A stretch of 64,000 bases of DNA from Homoserinimonas sedimenticola (GTDB lineage: Bacteria > Actinomycetota > Actinomycetes > Actinomycetales > Microbacteriaceae). Location of the stretch: assembly GCF_026094475.1 (NCBI RefSeq), contig NZ_JAPELL010000001.1:2070326-2134325 (forward strand), read 5' to 3'. How positions within the stretch are numbered: the stretch's first letter is position 1; each line of letters starts with the position of its first letter. Below, piece by piece: positions 23,051 to 34,301 of this stretch. Under the pieces are notes generated by a model, which was given only the letters and a program-made list of their open reading frames with translations, was not told where the DNA came from and did no database searches. The position numbers and the translations under genes were made by a program.

Positions 23051-23916
23051 GTGAGCGCAGGTCTCCTGAGGAACTCGCAGCGGCCTACGCGCTTGGAGCC
23101 CTCAGCCCCGAGGAGCGTGCCGAGTATGAGACGTGGCGCGCCCAGCAGGCGGATGCTTCGGCCAACCCCGACTCCTTCGATGATGTCGCGGCGGCTCTCG
23201 GCCTCGCCGCCGAGCCCGTGCAGCCGAGCGAGGACCTGCGGTCCCGCCTGCTCGCACAGGTCGCCGTGACGCCGCAGCTTCCGGCCGAGCCGGACGCGCC
23301 AGCCGCAGTGGTCGAGTCGCCGGCGCCGGTTGAGCCCGTCGAAACCAAGCCCGCCGCACCAGCCAAGCCGGTCGAGTCGCCTGCGCCGGTTAAGCCCGTC
23401 GAAACCAAGCCCGCCACGCCGACCCCCGGCCCTGCCGAGCGCCGGGCCCGGTCGCGCTGGACCCGCCCGGCGACGCTCCTCACCGCGGCGGCTGCCGCTG
23501 TGCTCCTTTTCGTGGGCGGAGGGGTGGCCGGCTCGCTGATCGCCCAGAACTCGTTCCGCGTGGAGCAGGCAACGGCACTCGCGGAGTTGCAGACGGCATC
23601 CGATGCACAGCAGGCGGTCGCGCCCGTCGCGGGCGGCGGAACCGCCACCCTCGTCTGGTCGGCCGAGCAGCAGCGTTCGGCGATCCTGATCGACGAACTG
23701 CCCGAACTCCCCGAGGGCTCCACCTACCAGCTCTGGTACATCAATGCTGAGGGTGCGATTCCGGATGCCACGTTTGAGGCTTCCGAGGATGGCAAGACCT
23801 GGCGCGTGCTCGAGGGCACGATGTCTGCGGGCGATGCCGTCGGTGTGACGGTGGAGCCGGAGGGCGGCTCGGAGGAGCCGACATCGGAGCCGATCGTGGT
23901 GCTCGCGAGCGCCTGA
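23047..23916 (+). CDS. rskA: Anti-sigma-K factor RskA
   Basis: A 289-residue single-pass membrane anti-sigma factor. The N-terminal 80 residues hold the sigma-binding domain (ELAAAYALGALSPEERAEYE). A Pro/Val/Glu linker, residues about 85-130, is built from two 20-residue repeats with the core ESPAPV(E/K)PVETKPA. The membrane helix ATLLTAAAAAVLLFVGGGVA is near residue 145, and an outer RskA domain follows (STYQLWYINAEG). It sequesters SigK until it is cut by regulated proteolysis, as known for the family. ATG overlaps the sigK stop. A bidirectional terminator follows. Confidence 0.92.
   Translation: MSERRSPEELAAAYALGALSPEERAEYETWRAQQADASANPDSFDDVAAALGLAAEPVQPSEDLRSRLLAQVAVTPQLPAEPDAPAAVVESPAPVEPVETKPAAPAKPVESPAPVKPVETKPATPTPGPAERRARSRWTRPATLLTAAAAAVLLFVGGGVAGSLIAQNSFRVEQATALAELQTASDAQQAVAPVAGGGTATLVWSAEQQRSAILIDELPELPEGSTYQLWYINAEGAIPDATFEASEDGKTWRVLEGTMSAGDAVGVTVEPEGGSEEPTSEPIVVLASA
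23311..23419 (+). repeat. 60-bp in-frame tandem repeat in rskA
   Basis: GTCGAGTCGCC starts copies at 23311 and 23371, exactly 60 bp apart; the two are nearly identical through the AAACCAAGCCCGCC segment. They encode the Pro-rich linker between the sigma-binding domain and the membrane helix. Confidence 0.85.
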
Positions 23917-23965
23917 GCCGAACTCGCCCTCCCACGTGAAGTAGTTCCGCCGCTCCAAAAACGTG

Positions 23966-23997
23966 CTCGCCGCCCCCGAAACTTCGGGGGCGGCGAG
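23966..23997. terminator. Bidirectional terminator between rskA and pstB
   Basis: A perfect 15-bp stem: CTCGCCGCCCCCGAA (23966-23980) and its complement (23983-23997). On the - strand TTTTT follows closely, and on the + strand GTTT follows, so it serves both convergent genes, most strongly pstB. Confidence 0.85.
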
Positions 23998-24023
23998 ACT
24001 GTTTCGGCAGCGGCGAGCGCGGT

Positions 24024-24803
24024 TTACCCGAACTTGCCCGAGACGTAGTCCTCGGTCGCCTGCACGGCGGGCTTGGAGAAGATCGTGTTGGTGTCGTCGA
24101 ACTCGATGAGCTTGCCCGGCTGGCCGGTGCCCGCGATGTTGAAGAAGGCGGTGCGGTCGGAGACGCGCGAGGCCTGCTGCATGTTGTGGGTCACAATGAC
24201 GATCGTGTACTCGGTCTTGAGTTCCTCGATGAGGTCCTCGATCGCGAGGGTTGAGATGGGGTCGAGGGCCGAGCAGGGCTCGTCCATGAGGAGCACGTCG
24301 GGGGAGACGGCGATCGCGCGGGCGATGCAGAGTCGCTGCTGCTGGCCGCCCGAGAGACCGGATCCGGGCCGGTCGAGGCGGTCCTTGACCTCATTCCACA
24401 GGTTTGCGCCGCGGAGGGAGCGCTCGACGAGGTCGTCGGCATCCGACTTCGAGATGCTGCGATTGTTGAGCTTGACGCCGGCGAGCACGTTCTCCCGGAT
24501 CGACATGGTGGGGAAGGGGTTGGGGCGTTGGAACACCATGCCCACCTGGCGCCGCACGAGCACGGGGTCGACGCCCGGCCCGTAGAGGTTGCTGCCGTCG
24601 ATGAGCACCTCGCCGTCGACGTAGGCACCGGGGATGACCTCGTGCATGCGGTTGAGCGTGCGCAGGAAGGTGGACTTGCCACAGCCCGAGGGGCCGATGA
24701 ATGCGGTCACACTGCGCGGCTCGATGTTGAGCGTGATCCCCTCTACGGCTTTGAACTTGCCGTAGTAGACGTCGAGGTCACGAACTTCGATTCTCTTTGA
24801 CAC
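24024..24803 (-). CDS. pstB: Phosphate ABC transporter ATP-binding protein PstB
   Basis: A 259-residue ABC ATPase that powers high-affinity phosphate import. Walker A is GPSGCGKST, the signature is [14 protein letters not shown] and Walker B is [13 protein letters not shown], with the PstB-typical [12 protein letters not shown] between them. The GTG at 24803 ([10 protein letters not shown]) is chosen because AAGGATT lies just upstream and pstA ends 8 nt before; the open frame continues upstream only as shadow of pstA. Last gene of the pst operon, followed by a strong hairpin terminator. Confidence 0.96.
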   Translation of the reverse strand: MSKRIEVRDLDVYYGKFKAVEGITLNIEPRSVTAFIGPSGCGKSTFLRTLNRMHEVIPGAYVDGEVLIDGSNLYGPGVDPVLVRRQVGMVFQRPNPFPTMSIRENVLAGVKLNNRSISKSDADDLVERSLRGANLWNEVKDRLDRPGSGLSGGQQQRLCIARAIAVSPDVLLMDEPCSALDPISTLAIEDLIEELKTEYTIVIVTHNMQQASRVSDRTAFFNIAGTGQPGKLIEFDDTNTIFSKPAVQATEDYVSGKFG

Positions 24804-24811
24804 TGGAATCC

Positions 24812-25897
24812 TTACCTGCCCGTCTTGGGCGCGAAGTACTTGGCGATGAGTCGGGCGACGAGGTTGAGCGCCATGACGATGAGGATGAGGGTGAGTGCTC
24901 CGGCCCAGGCGCGGTCGATGTAGGCCTGCGGGTCGGTGCCCTGACTCACATACTGGCTGTAAACCATGACGGGGAGGCTCTGCATGCGCCCGTCGAAGAG
25001 GTTGTAGTTGAGGTTGTTGGTGAAGCCGGCCGCGATGAGGAGCGGGGCGGTCTCGCCGACGACTCGGGCGATGGCGAGGGTGACGCCCGTCATGATGCCC
25101 GCGATGGATGTCGGCAGCACAACCTTGGTGATGGTGAGCCACTTGGGCACTCCGAGTGCGTAGGAGGCTTCGCGCAACTCGTTGGGCACGAGCTTGAGCA
25201 TGTCTTCGCAGGAGCGGACGACGATGGGGATCATGATGACGGAGAGGGCGATGGCGCCCGCGATGCCGAGCTTGATACCGGGCCCGAAGAAGATCGCGAA
25301 GACCGAGTAGGCAAAGAGGCCGGCCACGATCGAGGGGATGCCGGTCATGACGTCGACGAAGAAGGTGATGGCGCGGGCGATGTTGCCGCGACCGTACTCG
25401 ACGAGGTAGATGGCGGCGAGGAGTCCGACCGGCACGGAGATGATGGCGGCCGTGAGGGTCATCAGGAGGGTGCCCACGAGGGCGTGCACGATGCCGCCGC
25501 CCGCGCCGACGATGCTCCGCATCGAGTAGGTGAAGAACTCGAGGTCGAAGCGGGCGGTGCCGTTGGTGAGCACCGTGAAGATGAGGGAGATGAGCGGCAG
25601 CAGGGCGATCGTGAAGGCGGTGCCCACGAGGGCGGTGACGAGCCGGTCGGTGGCCTTGCGCCGCCCCTCGATGAGGAGGGAGGTCACGAAGATTCCCGCC
25701 ATGTAGAGCACGGCGGTGAGGAGTACGACCCCGACGATGTTGAAGCTGGCCTCATCGCCCGCCTGGCCGATGAGCAGGAAGCTGACGGCCGAGATGACGA
25801 GTGCTGCACCGAGCACGTACCAGGGGACGCGCTTGCCGAGCAGCCCGGAGGCGTAGGTGTTGGGCACGGAGCGGTCCGTCGTTGTCGCCTGACTCAT
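24812..25897 (-). CDS. pstA: Phosphate ABC transporter permease PstA
   Basis: A 361-residue permease with about eight hydrophobic segments: an N-terminal extension with three helices ([46 protein letters not shown]) and the six-helix BPD_transp_1 core. The EAA loop is [20 protein letters not shown] and [16 protein letters not shown] is strongly PstA-like. It pairs with PstC in the membrane. The start overlaps the pstC stop by one nucleotide (TGATG), showing translational coupling, and pstB follows after 8 nt. Confidence 0.95.
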   Translation of the reverse strand: MSQATTTDRSVPNTYASGLLGKRVPWYVLGAALVISAVSFLLIGQAGDEASFNIVGVVLLTAVLYMAGIFVTSLLIEGRRKATDRLVTALVGTAFTIALLPLISLIFTVLTNGTARFDLEFFTYSMRSIVGAGGGIVHALVGTLLMTLTAAIISVPVGLLAAIYLVEYGRGNIARAITFFVDVMTGIPSIVAGLFAYSVFAIFFGPGIKLGIAGAIALSVIMIPIVVRSCEDMLKLVPNELREASYALGVPKWLTITKVVLPTSIAGIMTGVTLAIARVVGETAPLLIAAGFTNNLNYNLFDGRMQSLPVMVYSQYVSQGTDPQAYIDRAWAGALTLILIVMALNLVARLIAKYFAPKTGR

Positions 25898-26844
25898 CAG
25901 TTGGCTCCCGAGAATTCCTTGCGGCGGCCGATGATCCAGCGCGCGATCATGTTCACCACGAGGGTGATCGCGAAGAGGATGAGGCCGGTGGCGATGAGCA
26001 GGTTGGTGTTGAGCCCGAATGCCTCGGGGAAGCGCAGGGCGATGTTCGCGGCGATCGTGCCCGGGTTCGACGAGGTGAGCAGGGCGAAGGTGATGCCGCC
26101 CGAGGCGGAGAGCACCATCGCGACGGCCATGGTCTCGCCGAGCGCGCGCCCGAGGCCCAGCATGGACGCGCTGATGATGCCGGGGCGGCCGAAGGGCAGC
26201 ACGGCCGTGCGGATCATCTCCCAGCGGGTCGCCCCGAGCGCGAGCGCCGCCTCTTCGTGCAGCACGGGTGTCTGCAGGAAGACCTCGCGCGTGAGCGCCG
26301 TGATGATCGGCAGCACCATGACGGCGAGCACGATGGCGGCGGTGAGGATGGTGCGTCCGGTTCCGGATGCGGGGGGCGCGAAGAGGGGAATCCAGCCCAG
26401 GTTCTCCGTCAGCCAGCTGTAGAAGGGCTGCACGGCGGGGGCGAGCACGTTGGCACCCCAGAGCCCGAAGACGACGGAGGGCACGGCCGCGAGCAGGTCG
26501 ATGATGTAGCCGAGCCCGGCGGCGAGCTTGCGCGGGGCGTAGTGGGAGATGAAGAGCGCGATGCCGATCGAGACGGGAACGGCCATGAGCAGCGCGAGTG
26601 CGGCGGACCAGATGGTGCCGAAGACGAGGGGGGCGACATACGCCCAGAACGGCTGACCCGCGAGGATGTCGATCTCTTCGGGGTCCTCCGTGAGTGCGGG
26701 GACGCTCTCGACGAGGAGGAAGGCGGCAACCGCCGCGAGGACGGCGAGGATGAGGGTGCCGGCCGTGAGGGCTGTCGAGGAGAAGATCCGGTCGCCGAGG
26801 CGTTGCTTCGCCTTGATTCGAGGCGTCGTGGCCGGCGTTGTCAT
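25897..26844 (-). CDS. pstC: Phosphate ABC transporter permease PstC
   Basis: A 315-residue permease with six to seven helices. FWAYVAPLVFGTIWSAALAL begins the transport core. The EAA loop is ALGATRWEMIRTAVLPFGRP, and GRALGETMAVAMVL is the PstC counterpart of the PstA GETAPL motif. It forms the phosphate channel with PstA. It overlaps pstA by one nucleotide. The gap to pstS1 upstream holds a large stem-loop that probably lowers pstCAB expression relative to the binding protein. Confidence 0.95.
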   Translation of the reverse strand: MTTPATTPRIKAKQRLGDRIFSSTALTAGTLILAVLAAVAAFLLVESVPALTEDPEEIDILAGQPFWAYVAPLVFGTIWSAALALLMAVPVSIGIALFISHYAPRKLAAGLGYIIDLLAAVPSVVFGLWGANVLAPAVQPFYSWLTENLGWIPLFAPPASGTGRTILTAAIVLAVMVLPIITALTREVFLQTPVLHEEAALALGATRWEMIRTAVLPFGRPGIISASMLGLGRALGETMAVAMVLSASGGITFALLTSSNPGTIAANIALRFPEAFGLNTNLLIATGLILFAITLVVNMIARWIIGRRKEFSGAN

Positions 26845-26918
26845 CGGGTCGTGGTCCCCTGCTGTGTGGTTGCGGTGTTCGGGCGGTGCGGGGAGGCGAA
26901 CTCGGTCACATCCCCAGT

Positions 26919-26964
26919 CTGCCCGGTGCCCCCTGCTCGCACAACACGAGGGGACACCGGGCAG
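26919..26964 (-). terminator. Intercistronic stem-loop between pstS1 and pstC
   Basis: CTGCCCGGTG/CACCGGGCAG (10 bp), one mismatch, then CCCCT/AGGGG with a 14-nt loop. It lies 16 nt after the pstS1 stop and has no T tract, so attenuation or mRNA stabilisation fits better than full termination. Confidence 0.65.
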
Positions 26965-26980
26965 CTGTGGTGGGTGTTAC

Positions 26981-28084
26981 TTAGCTGATCTGCTCGACGG
27001 CGGCCTGCGCGCGCTCGTAGAGGTCGACCGAGATGGGCGCGATGCCTGCGGCCTCGGCGGCGACGGCCTGGCCCTCGTCGCTGATCACGTACTCGAGGTA
27101 GGGCTTCACGAGCTCGGCGCGCTCAGCGTCCTCGTACTCGGAGCACGCGATGAGGTAGCTGACGAGCACGATCGGGTACACGCCCTCGGCGGTGCTGGTC
27201 CGGTCGAGCTCGATCGCGAGGTCGACGTCCTCGCGGCCCTCGACCATGGGGGATGCGTCGACGATGGCAGCGGCGGCCTCGGCGGAGTAGTCGACGTATT
27301 CCTCGCCGACCTTCACCGCGACCGTGCCGAGGTCACCGGCGCGGGAGGCGTCGGCGTAGCCGATCGTGCCCTCGCCACCGGAGACGGTGTCAACGACGCC
27401 CGAGGTGCCCTGAGCGGCCTCGCCGCCCTCCCAGGCCCAGTCGCCGCTGACCTCAGCGGTCCAGACCTCGGGAGCAGCGGCCGCGAGGTAGTCGGCGAAG
27501 TTCTCGGTCGTGCCCGACTCGTCGCTGCGGTGCACAGCGGTGATGGGCGTGGCGGGAAGCTCGACGTCGGGGTTCTGCGACGCGATGGCCTCGTCGTTCC
27601 ACTGGGTGATCTCACCCTTGAAGATTCTGGCGATCGTGGCCGCGTCGAGGTTGAGCGTGTCGACGCCCTCGAGGTTGAAGATGATCGCGATCGGCGAGAT
27701 GTAGGCGGGGATCTCAATGATCGGCGTGCCGGGAACGCAGCCGGCGAAGTTGTCCTCGGCGAGCTCCTCGTTGTCGAACGCGCGGTCGGAACCGGTGAAC
27801 CAGTTGGCGCCGGCGATGAAGTTGTCACGGCCCGTGCCCGAACCGGTCGGGTCGTACTCGACCGTCACCTCGGGGTGCATGTCCTGGAACGCGGCGACCC
27901 AGGCCTCCTGGGCGGTCTGCTGCGACGAGGCGCCGCCGCCGACGAGCGTGCCGGAGAGGGTGCTCTCGGAATCGGTGTTGTCGGCGTTGGGCTCGTTGGC
28001 TGCGCACGAGGACAGGACGACAGAGCCGGCGATGGCGATGGCAGCGAGGCTGCCCCAGCGCTTGGCGTTGCGCGTGATGTTCAC
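26981..28084 (-). CDS. pstS: Phosphate-binding lipoprotein PstS (copy adjacent to pstC)
   Basis: A 367-residue lipoprotein; signal peptide and lipobox VLSSCAA put the lipid on Cys27. The phosphate-binding segments are GGGASSQQTAQEAW, YDPTGSGTGRDNFI, FTGSDRAF, RSDESGTTENF and AAQGTSGVVDTV, all standard for PstS. It captures phosphate outside the membrane and passes it to PstCA. A GAAAGGAAA ribosome-binding site precedes the ATG. Upstream lies a -10 TAGCGT (28137-28142, - strand) and a three-unit PHO box, so this copy is likely phosphate-starvation induced. Confidence 0.95.
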   Translation of the reverse strand: MNITRNAKRWGSLAAIAIAGSVVLSSCAANEPNADNTDSESTLSGTLVGGGASSQQTAQEAWVAAFQDMHPEVTVEYDPTGSGTGRDNFIAGANWFTGSDRAFDNEELAEDNFAGCVPGTPIIEIPAYISPIAIIFNLEGVDTLNLDAATIARIFKGEITQWNDEAIASQNPDVELPATPITAVHRSDESGTTENFADYLAAAAPEVWTAEVSGDWAWEGGEAAQGTSGVVDTVSGGEGTIGYADASRAGDLGTVAVKVGEEYVDYSAEAAAAIVDASPMVEGREDVDLAIELDRTSTAEGVYPIVLVSYLIACSEYEDAERAELVKPYLEYVISDEGQAVAAEAAGIAPISVDLYERAQAAVEQIS

Positions 28085-28169
28085 GGATTTCCTTTCGGGA
28101 ATGTGAGGTGTCAGGCCCGGTGCAGGCCCGCGAGCGACGCTACGAACGCGTGTTGACCAGCGTTGCCAT

Positions 28170-28202
28170 AGATGGTGAACGCGCGGTGAACGAGTCGCGA
28201 AC
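28170..28202 (-). promoter_or_regulatory. PHO box upstream of pstS1 (three 11-nt direct repeats)
   Basis: Read on the - strand: GTTCGCGACTC, GTTCACCGCGC, GTTCACCATCT, contiguous 11-nt units. This is the known actinobacterial PhoP/RegX3 direct-repeat format. It lies about 28 bp before the TAGCGT -10 box of pstS1. Confidence 0.8.
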
Positions 28203-28258
28203 AGCGTGTGGCGCGGGCTGTCCGACGATCGCGCGTGCGATTAGGAGCGGGGCGACCC

Positions 28259-29356
28259 TCAGTCGATGAGCGCGACGGCGCTCGCAGCACGCTCGGCGAG
28301 GGTGGGGGAGATGGGGGCTGAGCCCGCGGCATCCGCGGCCTGCTGCTGTCCCTCGTCGCTGATGGCGTGTGCGAAGTAGGCGCGCACGAGTTCGGCGTCG
28401 CTCTCGTCGAGGTAGTCGTCGCAGGCGATGAGGTAGCTCACGAGCACGATGGGGTAGACGCCGGGTGCGGTCGAGGTGCGGTCGATCTCGACCGCGAGGT
28501 CGCCCTCGGTGCGGTGCTCGCCGACGGGGGAGGCGTCGATGATGGCGGCGGCCGCCTCAGAGGAGTAGGGCACGAACTGGCCGCCGACGCCCACCGACAC
28601 GACGCCGAGGTCGCCCGCGCGTGAGGCGTCGATGTAGCCGATCGCGCCCGAGCTGTTGGTGAGGGCGCTCACGACGCCGGAGGTTCCCTGCGCGGCCTCG
28701 CCCTCGAGCGGCCACTCGCCGCTCGGCTCGTAGGGCCATGCCTCGGATGCCGCGGCCGCAAGGTACTCGGTGAAGTTCTCGGTCACGCCGGAGTCGTCAG
28801 AGCGGTGGATGGGGGTGATGACCTGGTCGGGCAGGCTGACGCCCGGGTTGTCCGCGACGATCGCCGGATCGTTCCACCTGGTGATCTCGCCCGTGAAGAT
28901 GCGCGCGATCGTGTCGGGACGCAGCTGGAGCGTGTCGATGCCTTCGAGGGTGAAGGCGATCGCGATGGGCGAGATGTAGGCGGGCAGTTCGATGATGTTG
29001 GAGCCCTCCGTGCACGCGGCGAAGCTTTCGCTCTCGAGCTCCTCGACCGTGAAGGCCCGATCTGAGCCTGCGAACGAACTGCCGCCCGCGATGAAGATGT
29101 CGCGCCCCGCGCCCGAACCCGTGGGGTCATACTCGACTGTCGCCCGCGGGTTCTCGTTCTGGAAGCCGACCGTCCACGCCTCCTGTGCCGCCTGCTGCGC
29201 GCTCGACCCGGCCCCTACGACGATCCCCTCGAAGCCGCCGACGTCGTCCCCGGGGCGGGGCTCATTGACGGCGCAGGAGGTGAGGAGCGTGCTCGCCGCA
29301 GCCATGGAGAGTAGTGCCGTGCTTAGCCGTCGCCGCCGTGTCGCCTCAAGAGTCAC
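28259..29356 (-). CDS. Second phosphate-binding lipoprotein, PstS paralogue
   Basis: A 365-residue PstS-type lipoprotein with lipobox LLTSCAV (Cys28). The same ligand segments are present in variant form: GAGSSAQQAAQEAW, YDPTGSGAGRDIFI, FAGSDRAF, RSDDSGVTENF and AAQGTSGVVSAL. It is clearly a tandem duplicate of the neighbouring pstS that has since diverged. The GTG at 29356 is preceded by TAACCT (29363-29368, - strand) with a 6-nt gap, pointing to a leaderless mRNA separate from pstS1. It may differ in affinity or regulation; no PHO box with 11-nt spacing was seen upstream of it. Confidence 0.93.
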   Translation of the reverse strand: MTLEATRRRRLSTALLSMAAASTLLTSCAVNEPRPGDDVGGFEGIVVGAGSSAQQAAQEAWTVGFQNENPRATVEYDPTGSGAGRDIFIAGGSSFAGSDRAFTVEELESESFAACTEGSNIIELPAYISPIAIAFTLEGIDTLQLRPDTIARIFTGEITRWNDPAIVADNPGVSLPDQVITPIHRSDDSGVTENFTEYLAAAASEAWPYEPSGEWPLEGEAAQGTSGVVSALTNSSGAIGYIDASRAGDLGVVSVGVGGQFVPYSSEAAAAIIDASPVGEHRTEGDLAVEIDRTSTAPGVYPIVLVSYLIACDDYLDESDAELVRAYFAHAISDEGQQQAADAAGSAPISPTLAERAASAVALID

Positions 29357-29383
29357 CTGAACAGGTTAACGAATGCTGCTCCA

Positions 29384-30336
29384 TCAGTGCTCCGAGGTTC
29401 CCCGTCCCGGCGAGTGCACCTCGAGGGCGATGATGCCGGCGTCCGGCCGCTCCGACGAGAGATGCATGACCGCGAAGGCGCCCGTGTCGAGCATGGCGGA
29501 TGCTCGCAGCGAGCGATCGAGGGCGGTGTTGCTCTGCCGTGCCACCTGTTCCACGATCTCGGGGAGCACTGGTCCGTGGCTGCACAGCACGCTCGTGCGG
29601 CGCTTCGCGAGTCGCTTCGCGACGACCGCCGCGACATCCGCCCCGCCGTTCTCCCAGGCGTCCTGGCTGATCTTGTGCGTTTCCGTCACCGGCAGGCGGG
29701 TGAGTTTCGCGAGTGGCTTGATCGTCTTGACGCAGCGGGTGGCGTCGCTCGTCACGAGCTTGCGCGGCCGGTAGGCGGCGATCGCGCGGGCCGCGGCATC
29801 CGCCTGCTGCTTGCCCTGGGGGAGCAGGCCGCGCTCCGCGTCGACGCCGTCGAAGGAGTGGCCGGAGACGGCCTTGCCGTGACGGAGGGCGATGACGGCG
29901 AAGGTGCGCAGGGTGTCGTTCTCCATACGGGCAACGAAGCGGTCGAGTACGTCGCGGTCGTGCGAGTAGCTGAGCGCCTTACGTGCCTTCTTGACGGAGA
30001 CCCATTCGAGCTTTGCGATCTCGTCGTTGGGAGAGAAAGTCGAGGCGGCGAGGGTTGCCTCGTCGACCTCGGCCGTCCAGTAGTGCACGATCTTGTCGCG
30101 CCCGCCGGGCAGGGTGTACTCGGTCGTGCCGAGGGGGGCGCCGAGCGCGATCGCGAGACCCGTCTCCTCCTCGATCTCGCGGGCGGCCGTCTCGGGGAGG
30201 CTCTCGCCCGGGTCGACCTTGCCCTTGGGCAGGGAGATGTCGTCGTGGTGCTCGCGGTGCACGAGCAGCACCCGGATCTTGCCGTCGACGACGCGCCAGC
30301 AGAGCGCTCCCGCGGCGAGGACGGGCGGCTGAGGGC

Positions 30337-30340
<4 letters not shown>
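29384..30340 (-). CDS. mutT1: MutT1-type Nudix hydrolase fused to a histidine phosphatase domain
   Basis: A 318-residue two-domain protein. The N-terminal Nudix box is in [20 protein letters not shown] followed by EEETGL, residues about 40-65. The C-terminal half, from about residue 165, is a SixA-like histidine phosphatase beginning [12 protein letters not shown] with the RHG motif. Mycobacterial MutT1 has this same fusion, hydrolyses 8-oxo-GTP and related nucleotides, and is next to ppk there too. Its ATG overlaps the ppk stop as ATGA, so the genes are coupled. Function is assigned from domain order and context. Confidence 0.88.
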
Positions 30341-32514
<2,174 letters not shown>

Positions 32515-32552
32515 TGGGTCATCTTGGCACCGGCAGGTTGCCATTTGGTGAA

Positions 32553-34301
32553 TCAGCGGCGGATGAGTCTGAGCCCCCAGCCGCGGCGGAACAGCGGATC
32601 GATGTCGCCCGCGACATCCGGGCTGCTCGCCTCGACAGCCCTGCTGCTGCGCGGGAGGTCGAACGGCAGGCGCCCGTCGGGAGAGATGGAACCGGTGAGC
32701 GCTTCGAGGAGGGCGGCATCCGTCGCACCGAATTCTCCCACGATCGCGGCCGTGTGCTCGAGGAGCGGCGTGAGGATCGCCGGCCTGCTCAGCGTCACGC
32801 TGAGCACGACGGGAACGAGTCGGGCGAGGTCGGCAATCTGGGCGATCAACGCGTCGTCGAACTCGAGCGAACCGTGCTCCATGTCGCCCTCAAGGGCGTA
32901 GTCGTCGCGGCGTTCGAATGGTGCCCGGACGCGCATGATGGCAAGGTCGGCATCCTCGGCGATCGAGGCGGTCAGGTGCTCGGGGAGTGCATCCGAGGAG
33001 ATGCCGACCAAGTGCACCCGGGCGTTCCGGCTGAGAGGAAGGAGCGGATGTCCATCCACCTCGTCGTTGCTGAGGACGGTCACCGCTCGCGCCTGCGTCG
33101 CGGCTCCCAGAAGGATATGGTCACGCGGAGCCGACTCCGTCGGGGCAGCAGGGAGCGACGGCACCTTCCACGCGCCGAGCTTCTCATGCAGCGCGAGGAC
33201 GCGACGAGCGGACTGATCGATGCGCTCCTCGCTGAGACGGCCCTCCCGCACCAGGTCGAGCACGGTATCGGTGCAGAAAACGCCGCCTAGCTGGTCGATT
33301 CCGGCGTCGAAGAGACGCAGCACCCGGTCGGCAGGCGACAGATGTTCGACACCCCAGGCGCGCGCGGGGAGAGGCTTGCCGAAGATCTCCTGGTCCTCGA
33401 CGAGCCCGAAATCGCTCAGCACGACGCCGTCATAGCCGAGCTTCTCGCGCAGGAGGCCCGTGATGATCTGACGATTGAAGGCGAAGCCGACTTCCTCGAC
33501 CGCGGTGCCGTCGAGCTGCAGTCCGACAGGCATGCCGTAGTAGGGCATGATCGCCGCGGCACCAGCCTCGATGGCAGCACGGAAGGGAGCGAGGTGGTCG
33601 TCGAAGCGGCCCCCCGGGTAGACCTGCTCTCGACCGTAGGGGAAGTGCGGATCGTCGCCTCGGAGCTGCGGGCCTCCGCCGGGAAAATGCTTCGTCGTCG
33701 TGGCGACCGCGTAGCTGCCCGGATCGGTGCCCTGCAGCCCCGCGAGGTAGGCCGTAAGCAGCCGGGAGGTGAGGGCGGGGTCGGAGCCGAAGCTCTGCGC
33801 TTGGCGTGGCCACCGCGGTTCCGTCGTGAGGTCCACTTGGGGGTGGAGGGCCATCCGGATGCCCATAGCGAGGTAGTCGTCGCGCACGATCTCGGCATAG
33901 CGGCGCACGAGCTCCGGGTCGCCGATCGCTCCGAGGCCGAGCGCCTCAGGCCACTGCGACACGCCGCTCGCCGAGTGCGCGGCGCCGCCTACATCGAGGA
34001 AGGAGTGCCGAGGGTCCGTCGAGAAGACCACAGGAAGCCCGCTCGGGCTGCCTGATGCGAGTTCCTGCACGCGCCCCGCAATCTCGGCAGTCTGCTCGGG
34101 TGTTGTCGGAGCGCCAAGGCACATGTAGCGCACGTGCCGCTCCTGCACGAGCTCGCGGATGCTCGGCCCGACGATCGAGGGCGCGTCGAAGTCAGCGCCC
34201 GGGAAGATGATGGCCATGGGGTGCACGAGCAACCCGACCTTCTCCTCGAGGGTGAGTTGGCCAAGAACCGAGGAGACGCTCGGCGCGACGGTGTCGGTCA
34301 T
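32553..34301 (-). CDS. Glycoside hydrolase family 3 enzyme
   Basis: A 582-residue cytoplasmic GH3 hydrolase with no signal peptide. The catalytic (beta/alpha)8 domain contains [17 protein letters not shown] and the nucleophile region [10 protein letters not shown], whose Asp is the catalytic residue. The C-terminal alpha/beta sandwich includes [19 protein letters not shown] and ends FRRGWGLRL. Candidate activities are beta-glucosidase, beta-xylosidase or beta-N-acetylglucosaminidase. The ATG at 34301 has an AAAGGAA ribosome-binding site and overlaps the upstream ABC ATPase stop by ATGA. Intracellular location and coupling imply it cleaves the oligosaccharide brought in by that transporter. 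Confidence 0.88.
   Translation of the reverse strand: MTDTVAPSVSSVLGQLTLEEKVGLLVHPMAIIFPGADFDAPSIVGPSIRELVQERHVRYMCLGAPTTPEQTAEIAGRVQELASGSPSGLPVVFSTDPRHSFLDVGGAAHSASGVSQWPEALGLGAIGDPELVRRYAEIVRDDYLAMGIRMALHPQVDLTTEPRWPRQAQSFGSDPALTSRLLTAYLAGLQGTDPGSYAVATTTKHFPGGGPQLRGDDPHFPYGREQVYPGGRFDDHLAPFRAAIEAGAAAIMPYYGMPVGLQLDGTAVEEVGFAFNRQIITGLLREKLGYDGVVLSDFGLVEDQEIFGKPLPARAWGVEHLSPADRVLRLFDAGIDQLGGVFCTDTVLDLVREGRLSEERIDQSARRVLALHEKLGAWKVPSLPAAPTESAPRDHILLGAATQARAVTVLSNDEVDGHPLLPLSRNARVHLVGISSDALPEHLTASIAEDADLAIMRVRAPFERRDDYALEGDMEHGSLEFDDALIAQIADLARLVPVVLSVTLSRPAILTPLLEHTAAIVGEFGATDAALLEALTGSISPDGRLPFDLPRSSRAVEASSPDVAGDIDPLFRRGWGLRLIRR

Noticed and set aside
24797-26422. Long open frame (541 codons) antisense to pstA and pstC
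   Set aside because: It is a mirror of genuine pst genes in G+C-rich DNA, rich in Glu/Asp/Gly/Arg, with no ribosome-binding site or domain.
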